Source: Thermococcus sp.
Lineage (GTDB): Archaea > Methanobacteriota_B > Thermococci > Thermococcales > Thermococcaceae
DNA length: 7,821 nt
Direction of reading: 5' to 3'
NCBI GenBank assembly: GCA_021157445.1
Contig: JAGGWM010000024.1
Span: 1-7,821, forward strand
Every line of letters starts with the position of its first letter. Position 1 is the first letter of the stretch. The notes beneath the pieces were generated by a model. The model saw only the letters and a list, made by a program, of their open reading frames with translations, was not told where the DNA came from and made no database searches. A program made the position numbers and the translations under genes. Of the stretch, positions 1 to 6,365 are shown in pieces.

Positions 1-2
1 AG

Positions 3-71
3 TTTAAGTACACCGGAGAGCTTGCCCGGGAGCAGTGGGACAAAGCAATTCCGGAGCCGTTAAAGAGGTAA
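3..71 (+). CDS. C-terminal end of an unidentified protein (partial)
   Basis: Reading in frame from base 3, the sequence stays open and ends in the peptide GELAREQWDKAIPEPLKR before a TAA at 69-71. The mixed charged composition and ordinary codon use look like a real, soluble C-terminus. The gene starts outside the window and the 22 residues visible are too few for me to recognise a family. It ends three bases before the stop codon of the converging minus-strand gene, so the two 3' ends are nearly back to back and leave no room for a separate terminator. Coding status is inferred from reading frame and spacing only. Confidence 0.5.
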   Translation, partial: FKYTGELAREQWDKAIPEPLKR

Positions 72-74
72 AAG

Positions 75-770
75 TCAGGAGTGTCCGAAAGAGAGGTCGT
101 TCCTTAATTTTTTTAGCTTTAGGTAAACCCGCTCTGCGGTTTCCACATCCTCTCTGGTCCTTTCTATTATTGCAGGGTAGTCCCCGGCTTCGTAGAGTTC
201 CCAAACGGTTGTTCCACTCGGTTTTCTTCTTTCGTCTCCGAATAAGTTTCTAACGGTCCAGTTCTGAGACACCGGCGCGAGCACTTTCCGGTCCCTTCCC
301 TCGGGGCCTACCAGGGCGGAGACGACGCTCAGCTCAAAGTGTCTCAGTTTAAAGTAGGTCTCGTAAAGCGTCTCTGCTTCAACTATCCCGTGAGTCAGGC
401 TTCTAATGAAGAGTACCGGGATGCCAAAGCGGGTTATCCTAAAACCCGCTACCATTGGCTCCGTTAACCTAGGGTCTCTACCCAACTTTTCCTAATGTGT
501 CCAGCTTTCCCTGAAGTAGAGGTAGATTTTCCTGGGGAGGTTCCTTTCTTTTTCCCAGGTGTCCTCTCCTTCCATATCCCATATCCAGAACTCTTCTTTC
601 TTCTCAAGCTTACTCTCCACTGGGAAATACCTCTGGAAGACATCTCCAATGACAAAGCCCTCGTCCAGGTACGGATTGCCCCTTAGATCGGGTTCGTTTC
701 TGTGTTCTCCGGGGACATAGTACTCGATGTCGAAGAAAACCACGTGGGTTATCCCGCGTTTAAACCTCAT
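75..770 (-). pseudogene. RNase H-fold DEDD exonuclease-like protein, interrupted by in-frame TAG
   Basis: Two minus-strand open stretches (770 to 495 and 491 to 75) are in the same frame and are separated only by a TAG at 492-494, codon 93 of a 231-residue reading frame. The N-terminal part has a beta-strand with the first exonuclease motif, FFDIE (Asp14, Glu16). The C-terminal part has a third-motif-like TREDVE (Asp208). This is the D-x-E and late Asp arrangement of DEDD 3'-5' nucleases and RNase_H_2-type proteins. The second-motif position, in ITRFGIPVL (about 112-120), has Gly where such families usually have Asp after Phe. I chose ATG 770 over the in-frame ATG 791 because GGGAGGG (777-783) sits six bases before it. 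Without readthrough only a 92-residue piece with motif I would be made. Family assignment is inferred from motifs; substrate unknown. A sequencing error is possible. Confidence 0.7.
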
Positions 771-776
771 TCCCGA

Positions 777-783
777 CCCTCCC
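777..783 (-). promoter_or_regulatory. Ribosome binding site fixing the start at 770
   Basis: On the minus strand the sequence reads GGGAGGG six bases before ATG 768-770. It decides the start of the RNase H-like gene, because the alternative ATG at 789-791 has only AT-rich sequence before it. A T-rich run on the minus strand (about 795-808) lies between this site and the upstream small gene and could terminate that gene's transcript. Confidence 0.55.
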
Positions 784-815
784 TTGAGCATTATAACAAA
801 AAAGAAAATGTAAGA

Positions 816-959
816 TCATTTCTTCGAGTTTCTTGCGGCGGCGCTCATGGCTCTGGCCTTGAAGCCCTTATTGGCCTTGACGGCCCTTCCGCTATCAACC
901 GCGCTCTGTATTCTCCTTGCGGCATCCCGTGTCATGGGTTTGGAACCCTTCTTGCTCAC
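816..959 (-). CDS. Small basic Ala/Lys/Arg-rich protein, 47 residues
   Basis: A GTG at 957-959 opens a 47-codon frame ending in TGA at 816-818. The product is strongly basic and has no long hydrophobic stretch. It begins MSKKGSKPMTRDAARRIQSA and ends with a conserved-looking FKARAMSAAARNSKK. This pattern (MT-x-AA-RIQS, then a FxARAxSAAA tail) resembles short soluble proteins of unknown function, distantly like seed-maturation-type small proteins, that I recall from archaea and bacteria. A nucleic-acid contact would fit the charge but nothing shows it. The start is well supported: AGGAGGTGA (965-973) precedes the GTG by five bases, and a TATA-like element lies further upstream. The RNase H-like gene follows 45 bases downstream on the same strand. 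The gene is complete and undisturbed, unlike many of its neighbours. Confidence 0.8.
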   Translation of the reverse strand: MSKKGSKPMTRDAARRIQSAVDSGRAVKANKGFKARAMSAAARNSKK

Positions 960-964
960 TTGGG

Positions 965-973
965 TCACCTCCT
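965..973 (-). promoter_or_regulatory. Near-consensus Shine-Dalgarno AGGAGGTGA
   Basis: The minus strand carries AGGAGGTGA, an extended match to the archaeal anti-Shine-Dalgarno sequence, five bases before the GTG of the 47-residue protein. It is the strongest ribosome binding site in the window and suggests efficient translation. Confidence 0.8.
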
Positions 974-1003
974 AGAGAGCTGTCAATAGTTATTTTGGTA
1001 TAT

Positions 1004-1017
1004 TACTATATAAAGAA
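1004..1017. promoter_or_regulatory. Divergent promoter with a near-palindromic TATA element
   Basis: The 85-base gap between two divergent genes contains CTATATAAAG (1006-1015), which reads CTTTATATAG on the other strand. Its TATATA core can act in either direction. On the minus strand the predicted transcript start, about 25 bases away, lies near 980, just ahead of the AGGAGGTGA site. On the plus strand it lies near 1038, upstream of the GTG at 1080. Direction and use of the element are inferred from spacing only. Confidence 0.5.
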
Positions 1018-1079
1018 GTATTCTCAAAAAGAAACATTTTTTTGTGAATGTTACATATTCTTCTTCGTGGGTGGGGTAT

Positions 1080-2207
1080 GTGGGTAGACCAGCAAGAATT
1101 GACAAGTTCAGAGTCGCTGAAGAAATAGTTGAACTTGCAAGTAGGAACGAGGAGCTTACGATTTATAACATCACCAAAAAACTTAGGGAGATATCCCAAA
1201 AGAACAATGACCCAACTCTTGATGTGCGATCTGAGTCAGTTCGGCGAATTTTAAAAGAACTTGTGCACTTAAAAATCCTGGGGGAATATTCTTCTGATAA
1301 GGCTTTTCGTGACAATGACAGGGATAAGAAACCCTACAAACTTCTCTGGGATCCTGAAAAAGCCAAGGAGATCGTCCAGTGCTGGAAGGACTTTCACTCT
1401 TTGCGTGGAAAACTTAATGTTTTGAAACGTCTCGGTGATTCCAAAGAGCAGGAGTTTAAGCTTTCAGAATTACCGTACAAGTTCTGTCCTTATATGGTTC
1501 TTCTTGGGATTGATTGGATTGAAGGGATTAAAGGCTTTCTTGGGAAGTTTGATTGGGGAACTTTCCTTAACAGAGCTATTCCTCTCTACGGGGCCGTATT
1601 TTCATTGAGGCACGATAAAGAACTCAGAATATTAAGGGAAAAGTACGTTGGTGGAGATTTCTTTGTTGTCTCGGGCAATAATTCATGCAGGTTCTTTGAA
1701 GAGGCACGGTGGGTTGAGTACGTCGCTTGCAGAAAGGCCAAGATAGAGATTGAAAACAAGCTTTTGGAGATGTTCTATGGAGAAAATGATTTCCAATGTT
1801 TAAGTGTTCACTACGGTGAAGATGCGGGAACACTTTCAAATTACCTCCTTGGAGTTAGGTATTTTATCGAAGATTCACGGCTTGTTATCTTTGATTTCTC
1901 TCCAAATCCTTTTCTGAAAAGGACTGATGATAGCGAAGTGATGAAGGCCTTTGAAATTTTGCTTGAATATCTGCAGGAAAAATATCCTGAAGTAGGGGTT
2001 GTTCAAGTTAGGACAGTGTCTTATGCAATGGAGGACTTTTTGAATTCTCTTGGGTTTGAGGAACGGAAAAAGCTGTATCTATATATAAAAACTGAAAACT
2101 TGCCCGGCGGTTCAAGGTTTGTAGTTGAACTCTCTAAGAATCCGCCCTCTGCAAGTGAGAGGGGGTGGGTAGTAAAAATTTTTGAAAAAGAAAGCTTAAG
2201 TTTTTAA
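1080..2207 (+). CDS. Winged-helix protein with C-terminal GNAT-like domain
   Basis: The product is 375 residues from GTG 1080. Residues about 8-85 look like a winged helix-turn-helix: helical segments, then SESVRRILKELVHLKILGEY, typical of a recognition helix and wing in archaeal regulators. The opening MGRPARIDKF is a common start for such proteins. The middle (about 90-260) is not recognised. Residues about 268-337 look like the second half of an acetyltransferase (GNAT) fold: strand LVIFDF, a long helix, strand VVQVRTVS, then FLNSLGFEERKKLYLYIK. The usual R/Q-x-x-G-x-G acetyl-CoA loop is absent, so the domain may be catalytically dead or a sensor. The start at 1080 is preferred because GGTG (1070-1073) lies six bases before it; an in-frame GTG at 1044 would add 12 residues with no ribosome binding site. 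The gene is more AT-rich than the membrane genes downstream. Function unknown; regulatory role inferred. Confidence 0.75.
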   Translation: MGRPARIDKFRVAEEIVELASRNEELTIYNITKKLREISQKNNDPTLDVRSESVRRILKELVHLKILGEYSSDKAFRDNDRDKKPYKLLWDPEKAKEIVQCWKDFHSLRGKLNVLKRLGDSKEQEFKLSELPYKFCPYMVLLGIDWIEGIKGFLGKFDWGTFLNRAIPLYGAVFSLRHDKELRILREKYVGGDFFVVSGNNSCRFFEEARWVEYVACRKAKIEIENKLLEMFYGENDFQCLSVHYGEDAGTLSNYLLGVRYFIEDSRLVIFDFSPNPFLKRTDDSEVMKAFEILLEYLQEKYPEVGVVQVRTVSYAMEDFLNSLGFEERKKLYLYIKTENLPGGSRFVVELSKNPPSASERGWVVKIFEKESLSF

Positions 2208-2304
2208 CCCTAATCCTAAAGCTTATGCCATACATTCAGCTTGGTTCATGCCCTAATCGGAAGATAACGTCAAGATTCAGCTAGACACCCAGTAGATTCT
2301 TTTT

Positions 2305-2345
2305 GAGAAAAGTATTTAACCCGTACCCTCCCACGATGGTTGGTG
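2305..2345 (+). promoter_or_regulatory. Promoter and RBS of the broken small membrane-protein gene
   Basis: A purine-rich BRE-like stretch followed by AGTATTTAA (2311-2319) resembles an archaeal BRE/TATA pair. The expected transcript start is near 2340. GGTG at 2342-2345 lies seven bases before ATG 2353. The 145 bases between the preceding gene's stop (2207) and this ATG hold nothing else that I can recognise. Confidence 0.4.
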
Positions 2346-2352
2346 TAGGAAC

Positions 2353-2558
2353 ATGAATCCGATATGGGGCTTGGTTATTGCCGCGGTGGCCTTTTCATGC
2401 TGGTCTCGGGCATTATTAAGAGCAATTTCATCGTTTACTGGCTCATGGTCGCGCGCTCTAAAATGATCTGGAGCGGGAACGTGGACCAGTTTTACCAAGT
2501 TGTGGGTGTGATCCTAATTGTCCTTGGAATTTTAGCGATCCTTGGGGTCGTTTGGTGA
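2353..2558 (+). pseudogene. Small two-helix membrane protein, frameshifted
   Basis: An ATG at 2353 with a GGTG site seven bases upstream starts the hydrophobic peptide MNPIWGLVIAAVAF. After GCC TTT at 2389-2394 this frame continues as non-membrane-like sequence. The overlapping -1 frame instead reads FMLVSGIIKSNFIVYWLMVA and later VVGVILIVLGILAILGVVW to a TGA at 2556-2558. Adding one T to the CTTTTC run at 2391-2396 restores a continuous 68-residue protein with a helix at each end and a short polar loop containing KMIWSGNVDQFYQ. The product would be a small integral membrane protein of unknown function. The ATG at 2364 is an unlikely start, because it would replace the hydrophobic N-terminal helix with GLGYCRGG. 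The lesion is either real decay or a homopolymer error. Confidence 0.65.
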
Positions 2559-2646
2559 CGGCACGTTTGTCTTCAATGACTTCACTTATTTCGTGGTACC
2601 GTCAGGATTATATCTCACGGGAATGTTGCCTAAACCGGTGGTCAAC

Positions 2647-3249
2647 GTGAAGTCCATGAAGAGACATTCGGTGATGGCGTGGCTTGAAGAGTACTAGCCG
2701 GTCTCAACGCCCTTTCTTGCCGTGTACCTGAGGGTTGTACTGATTTTATTTGTCCTCAAAGAGAACCCCGCCCTCTTCCTCATCTGGGTGCAGACGCCGG
2801 TCTACTGGGTGCACCAGTTCGAGGAGTACATCTACCCCGGTGGCTTCGTGGAGTTCTTCAACAGAGGGGTTCTGGGCTCAAAGCGAGAAGACTGGCCGCT
2901 CACAAAAACGCACGCCCTTTGGATTAACGTTCCGATAATCTTCATAGGATTTCCGCTCTCGGCCATCCTCGCGGGCCTTGTTGATATTTCAATGGGGATA
3001 TGGACGGCCTACTTCTCAGTTCTCTCGCACGCAGGGATGTTCTTTAAGCACGGCTACAACCTCGGACTCGTGGCGAGTGCGTTGCTCAACATACCCGTTG
3101 GCGCTTACACTATTTATTACTTCGCCACCCGTCACCCGCTGTCGCTGGGTGCACATATCACTGGCTTTCTCGTCGCTCTGGCGATCCAAGGTGCGCTGAT
3201 GGTCTGGGGGCTCAAGTTCATGAGGGCAAGGGCAACATTACGGGGGTAG
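2647..3249 (+). pseudogene. HXXEE-motif integral membrane protein with in-frame TAG at codon 17
   Basis: The open frame from 2698 to 3249 encodes a multi-helix membrane protein with the signature VHQFEEYIYPGGF (His codon at 2812), which matches the HXXEE family of unknown function. About five hydrophobic segments follow one another, and further His residues (SHAGMFFKHGYN, HITGF) lie near membrane boundaries, which could suggest metal binding or catalysis. Upstream in the same frame, GTG 2647 with GGTG six bases before it (2637-2640) opens MKSMKRHSVMAWLEEY, a convincing N-terminus, but codon 17 is TAG (2695-2697), followed by PVSTPFLAVYL. A single G-to-A change from TGG would explain the stop. 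Restored length is 200 residues. A start at GTG 2722 would lack an RBS and cut into the first hydrophobic segment, so I call the gene broken. G+C is high (38 of 60 at 2761-2820). Confidence 0.75.
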
Positions 3250-3266
3250 TAAAAGGAAATTCCGGA

Positions 3267-3300
3267 GCCTCTCAAGAGGCGATCATTTAATTTTTGAATT
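3267..3300 (+). terminator. Hairpin plus T-tract after the HXXEE gene
   Basis: GCCTC (3267-3271), loop TCAA and GAGGC (3276-3280) form a perfect five-pair stem. TTTAATTTTTGAATTTT follows shortly after. The arrangement resembles an intrinsic terminator, and archaeal RNA polymerase also stops on T-rich runs. It lies between two converging genes and could serve the HXXEE transcript; the A/T tract may also end the minus-strand transcript from 3512. Confidence 0.45.
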
Positions 3301-3323
3301 TTCTGGCAAGGAAGTCAGACACA

Positions 3324-3512
3324 CTAAAAGTAATTGCTCAGCACAAAGAGCACAAAACCTACAACAATCACTCCAAGGATTATCACTATTGCGGTCTCAA
3401 GTTTTGAGTACTCTCTAACTTCTCTGCCCTGGCTGAGAAATTCTTTTTGTTTTACTTTTGACATTATTTCGGAATCTTTAATAGTTTTCTGATCAGGAAA
3501 AGGACCGCGCAT
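3324..3512 (-). CDS. Small tail-anchored membrane protein, 62 residues
   Basis: The minus strand encodes a 62-residue protein with a hydrophilic, charged N-terminal half (residues 1-37) and one strongly hydrophobic helix at about 39-59 (ETAIVIILGVIVVGFVLFVL), ending SNYF and a TAG stop. With no signal sequence and a helix at the very end it should be tail-anchored, the N-terminal part facing the cytoplasm. I chose ATG 3512 over the longer ATG 3560 because GAGGTGG lies six bases before it, and because a TATA-like element at about 3566-3577 would put the transcript start near 3546, downstream of the longer start. Function is unknown. The gene converges on the HXXEE gene. Nothing in it looks damaged. 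Confidence 0.6.
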   Translation of the reverse strand: MRGPFPDQKTIKDSEIMSKVKQKEFLSQGREVREYSKLETAIVIILGVIVVGFVLFVLSNYF

Positions 3513-3562
3513 TGAGCCCACCTCTTCATTTTCATGCTCAATTGCTACGTTAAGGTACATCT

Positions 3563-3578
3563 GAAAGTTTTTTAAACG
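3563..3578 (-). promoter_or_regulatory. TATA element for the tail-anchored protein gene
   Basis: The minus strand reads GTTTAAAAAACTT across about 3566-3577, preceded by an A/C-rich stretch that could act as BRE. A start of transcription about 25 bases on, near 3546, leaves a leader of roughly 34 bases containing the GAGGTGG site (3518-3524). This agrees with the translation start at 3512. Confidence 0.4.
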
Positions 3579-3688
3579 TTTGGTCTGGTTCAGCGTTTAT
3601 TGGATGGCCCGATATCCTCCTCTTTGAAGGACTAAGCTTTCAAAAGAAAAGGATACTGTCAGGATAAGCAGTAGAGCGTTAGGCTTAA

Positions 3689-4609
3689 GTTGCAGACAAT
3701 ACTTCAGAAAAGAAAGGGGGAAGAAAGCTCATTGAAGAATTCCTCAAAGAGGAAAAAGAGCCTTTTGTATTCCTTGATGAGGTCACAAGTCTAAGAGAAT
3801 GGTGGAAGGCGGTCAAACCATTGGTAGATGCTGGTGAGCTTGAAAATGCGGTTATTACAGTCACTGGTTCAAGTGCTTTGAAAGTTAGACGAGATATGGA
3901 ACTGTTTCCGGGGCGGAGAGGGAAAGGGAAAACAGTTGAAGTCCTGCCCCTCAATTTCAAGGAATTTCTCAATGTTCATGGAATTAAAAAGTGGAGACTT
4001 CGTTATGATGAAGTGCTGGAGCTTTTTAACAGGTATCTTCAAGTTGGTGGCTTTCCTGGAAGTATAAATGGCATGCCAGTTGATGATATTCTGGATTCAT
4101 ATGTAGGGGAGTTTGTTCGCTTTGATAAGAGCTTGGAAATAATGAAAGAAGTGTTCTCCTCTTTAATGCTCACTATTCCATCAGCGACAAGCTTTCGTGC
4201 GTTGGCTGAAAAAACCTCAGGATACTCATACAAAGTCGTGCAGGATTATCTCGAATTTCTCAGAGATTTGTATGTTCTTGAGTTTGCTTATCTCAAAGAA
4301 GGTTCCCGGGTTCTTTACAGAAGAGAAAAGAAAATATTCTTCAGAGACTCTCTTCTCCTAAGGCTGTTTTCTTTATGGAGTGGAACTAAGCCTGTAGAAT
4401 CTGCGATTTATGAAATTGTGGTTCAGGAACATCTATACCGGAAATTTGGTGAAATTTACTATTACAGAGATAAGTATGAGATTGATGTCATTGCTGATGG
4501 GCTTAGGGTTGAGGTTAAGGCTGGAAAAGCCCACCGCAGGTATCCACGAAACGTCGTTGTGCTTGAAAAAGAGGATATTCCAAGATTCTTGATTGAACTT
4601 TTCTCCTGA
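3689..4609 (+). pseudogene. AAA ATPase/DUF4143 protein remnant lacking its P-loop
   Basis: The frame is open from 3689 to the TGA at 4607-4609, about 306 codons. Its first recognisable part is a Walker B strand, FVFLDEV (3764-3784), then REWWKAVKPLVDAGELENA, the sensor-like TVTGSS (about 3857-3874) and FPGRRGKGK. These are hallmarks of the archaeal AAA_14-type ATPases that carry a C-terminal DUF4143 region. The C-terminus has a PD-(D/E)XK-like pattern: Asp in EIDVIADG (4484) and EVKAG (4511-4525). Between lie helices suggestive of a winged-helix segment (TSFRALAEKTSGYSYKVVQDYLEFL). The Walker A P-loop and about the first 100 residues expected in the family are missing, and I find none in any frame of 3560-3690. 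No usable start codon exists upstream of TTG 3821. It is a 5'-truncated remnant. Relatives are often scattered, multi-copy genes of unclear role. Confidence 0.7.
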
Positions 4610-4694
4610 GCAAAAACTTTTTATTATTTTGGGAGGTAAAATGAAAAGACTCTCATAAGTGATAAGACTTTGTATTGGGGTAAGGTGATTCTAA
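4610..4694 (+). promoter_or_regulatory. Leader region of the protease genes, with a five-codon minicistron
   Basis: After the ATPase stop comes ACTTTTTATTATTTT (4616-4630), usable as a T-rich terminator for the remnant or as a TATA element. Next is GGGAGGT (4631-4637), a strong ribosome binding site, with ATG AAA AGA CTC TCA TAA (4641-4658) three bases later. The metallopeptidase ATG (4695) has its own GGTGAT at 4685-4690. Whether the minicistron is transcribed is unknown, since a start set by the T-rich element would fall near 4650, inside it. Confidence 0.3.
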
Positions 4695-6365
4695 ATGAAG
4701 CCCACTCATATCCTTTTGGCATTGGTTTTAATCATATTGGTGGCAAGTACAGCCACTTATTCACACAAAAATAGGAATAGTGCAATTCTAAATGTCACAG
4801 AGTCAATATCTTTTGAGGATTACGCTTCATTAAGAGCTAAAGTTATATCGGAGTACAATTACTCAAATTATGAAGTTGTTGCTCTCTTTAATCTGTCTCT
4901 TGAGAAAAGTATCTTGGGAGTTAGGGGCAATATGGTTGAGCAAATTTCTCTTGGTAATTTAGTGGCCAATGAGCCTATTTGGATTGAAATTTACATTCCT
5001 GAAAAAGTTCATCTCCGTTCAGTCCAATTTTCCCACATTAACATTCTAAAGTCAGCATGTTATAAAGAGTGGTGTTTGCTCCTCATTAATCCCCTTTCAA
5101 AAGATGGTGCAGTTACGTTTAATTATTCCTTTAGGTTCAGTTTTACTGAACAAAATGAAGATGCGCCGTTTAATGATCCATGTTATACCTCCATTGAACG
5201 CGAAAAGATCGCCCTACCTCTTAGTCTCGCTTCAATAGGAATCAACTCTGCAACAACCGCATGGAAAGTCTCATTCTTACTCTTTAAAACTCCGTGGAAA
5301 GATGCAAAAGCATTCCTCATTGTCAATCAAACTTTAGTTCCCCTTACAGTTGGAGAAAAGAGAGTTATACCCACCCCACAAAATTCCCAGTTTTTGCTGT
5401 TTGCTGGAAGATTTAGGGAAATCCCAGGAAACACGACACAGGGGATAACAATAAGAGTATACTATCCTCAAGATGAAGTATTCGAAATTTTTCCAGGGGA
5501 AGTTCTTAATTGGAGTAAAGATGTAATTTCAACATATGTCCATCTTTACTCAATTGTCCCCTCAGGAAACTACTACATAATAAACTGGAATACTGGAAAG
5601 GCAAAAGGAAACGGCTTCTTAAACGGTATAATCGTTGGGATGTGGAGTGCAAAGGGTGATATTGGGCTGAATAAGAGGTTGATGGCTCATGAGTTGGCTC
5701 ATTCTTGGTTTGGTGGATATGCTGACTTTGGAGTGCTCAACGAGGCACTTGCTACTTTTTCGGATCTTTATGTTGAGAATAAATTTGGGAAGAACCGGTA
5801 TTCAGTTGTAGAGGATAAAGCATTACATGGTGATACCATTCCGATTGTGAAGATAACGAAAAACGTGCCAGAATATCAGCATATTCTTTATTATAAAGGT
5901 ACTCTTATTTTCCGTTCTCTGCAGTTTGTTCTTGGAAATGAGGCTTTTTTCGAGGGTTTAAGAGAACTTTTGAACGAATGTTACGGCAGAGAGTGCAACT
6001 TAACAGATGTTCAAGCTGTTTTTGAAAACGTGAGTGGTAGAAATTTGGATTGGTTTTTCAAAGGGTGGTTTTATTCTACAAAAGTTCCTGATTATGATGT
6101 GAAGAACTTAAAGTTAAATCAAAAAGCTGGTAGATATTTCTTGAATTTTGAGATCATTGACAAGAATAACTTTACGATGCCCCTTGAAGTTGAGGTGCTC
6201 ACATCAAGGGGGAGGATAATTAAGAAGGTTTGGGTTGCTGGAAGTGTTAGGGTAAACTTTGAACTTGAAGACAAACCCCTGAAAATAATCCTTGATCCAA
6301 ACGAATGGATGGTGAACATAAACAGAAGAGAGGAAATCGATAATATTGAGGTGATAATCGAATGA
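4695..6365 (+). CDS. Exported M1-like (gluzincin) zinc metallopeptidase
   Basis: The 556-residue product has a short N-terminal hydrophobic segment (about 6-22), a signal peptide or membrane anchor, so it should act outside the cell. The zinc site is clear: HELAH at 332-336, then WFGG, then Glu350 in VLNEALATF. YYKG (399-402) follows, as in M1 peptidases. About 310 residues precede the zinc site, probably a beta-rich N-terminal domain as in M1 enzymes; about 200 follow, including LDWFFKGWFY and a beta-sandwich-like tail. Oddities: the distance from the second His to the Glu ligand is 13 residues, against 18 in typical M1 enzymes, and the GxMEN aminopeptidase motif is not visible (VGMWSAKGD lies near the expected place). 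Many N-x-S/T sites and paired Cys (KSACYKEWC, NECYGREC) suit a glycosylated, disulfide-bearing surface protein. It overlaps the next gene by ATGA. Specificity unknown. Confidence 0.85.
   Translation: MKPTHILLALVLIILVASTATYSHKNRNSAILNVTESISFEDYASLRAKVISEYNYSNYEVVALFNLSLEKSILGVRGNMVEQISLGNLVANEPIWIEIYIPEKVHLRSVQFSHINILKSACYKEWCLLLINPLSKDGAVTFNYSFRFSFTEQNEDAPFNDPCYTSIEREKIALPLSLASIGINSATTAWKVSFLLFKTPWKDAKAFLIVNQTLVPLTVGEKRVIPTPQNSQFLLFAGRFREIPGNTTQGITIRVYYPQDEVFEIFPGEVLNWSKDVISTYVHLYSIVPSGNYYIINWNTGKAKGNGFLNGIIVGMWSAKGDIGLNKRLMAHELAHSWFGGYADFGVLNEALATFSDLYVENKFGKNRYSVVEDKALHGDTIPIVKITKNVPEYQHILYYKGTLIFRSLQFVLGNEAFFEGLRELLNECYGRECNLTDVQAVFENVSGRNLDWFFKGWFYSTKVPDYDVKNLKLNQKAGRYFLNFEIIDKNNFTMPLEVEVLTSRGRIIKKVWVAGSVRVNFELEDKPLKIILDPNEWMVNINRREEIDNIEVIIE
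6348..6355 (+). promoter_or_regulatory. RBS inside the metallopeptidase gene for the next gene
   Basis: GAGGTGAT ends six bases before ATG 6362. With the ATGA overlap of stop and start, this indicates translational coupling of the two protease genes. Confidence 0.7.

Noticed and set aside
35..253. Plus-strand open frame overlapping the RNase H-like 3' end.
   Set aside because: It is antisense to a frame with recognisable motifs and starts inside another gene's 3' end.
702..989. A 95-residue plus-strand open frame.
   Set aside because: It is the shadow of the 47-residue minus-strand gene and the RNase H-like gene, with no RBS and an unlikely composition.
1044..1079. GTG 1044 as the start of the winged-helix gene.
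   Set aside because: It has no Shine-Dalgarno sequence, while GTG 1080 has GGTG at proper distance and gives the typical MGRP opening.
2208..2304. Possible tRNA-like piece (GGTTCATGCCC) or other RNA gene.
   Set aside because: No acceptor stem or other arms can be paired around it; no other RNA structure is evident.
2386..2400. Programmed -1 frameshifting at the T-run, and likewise near 7041.
   Set aside because: Neither place shows a X-XXY-YYZ slippery heptamer or a clear stimulatory hairpin; a one-base loss is simpler.
492..2697. TAG as a recoded sense codon (for example pyrrolysine).
   Set aside because: TAG serves as the natural stop of the HXXEE gene and the tail-anchored gene in this window, no pyrrolysine genes are seen, and the two ambers lie in genes without known need for recoding.
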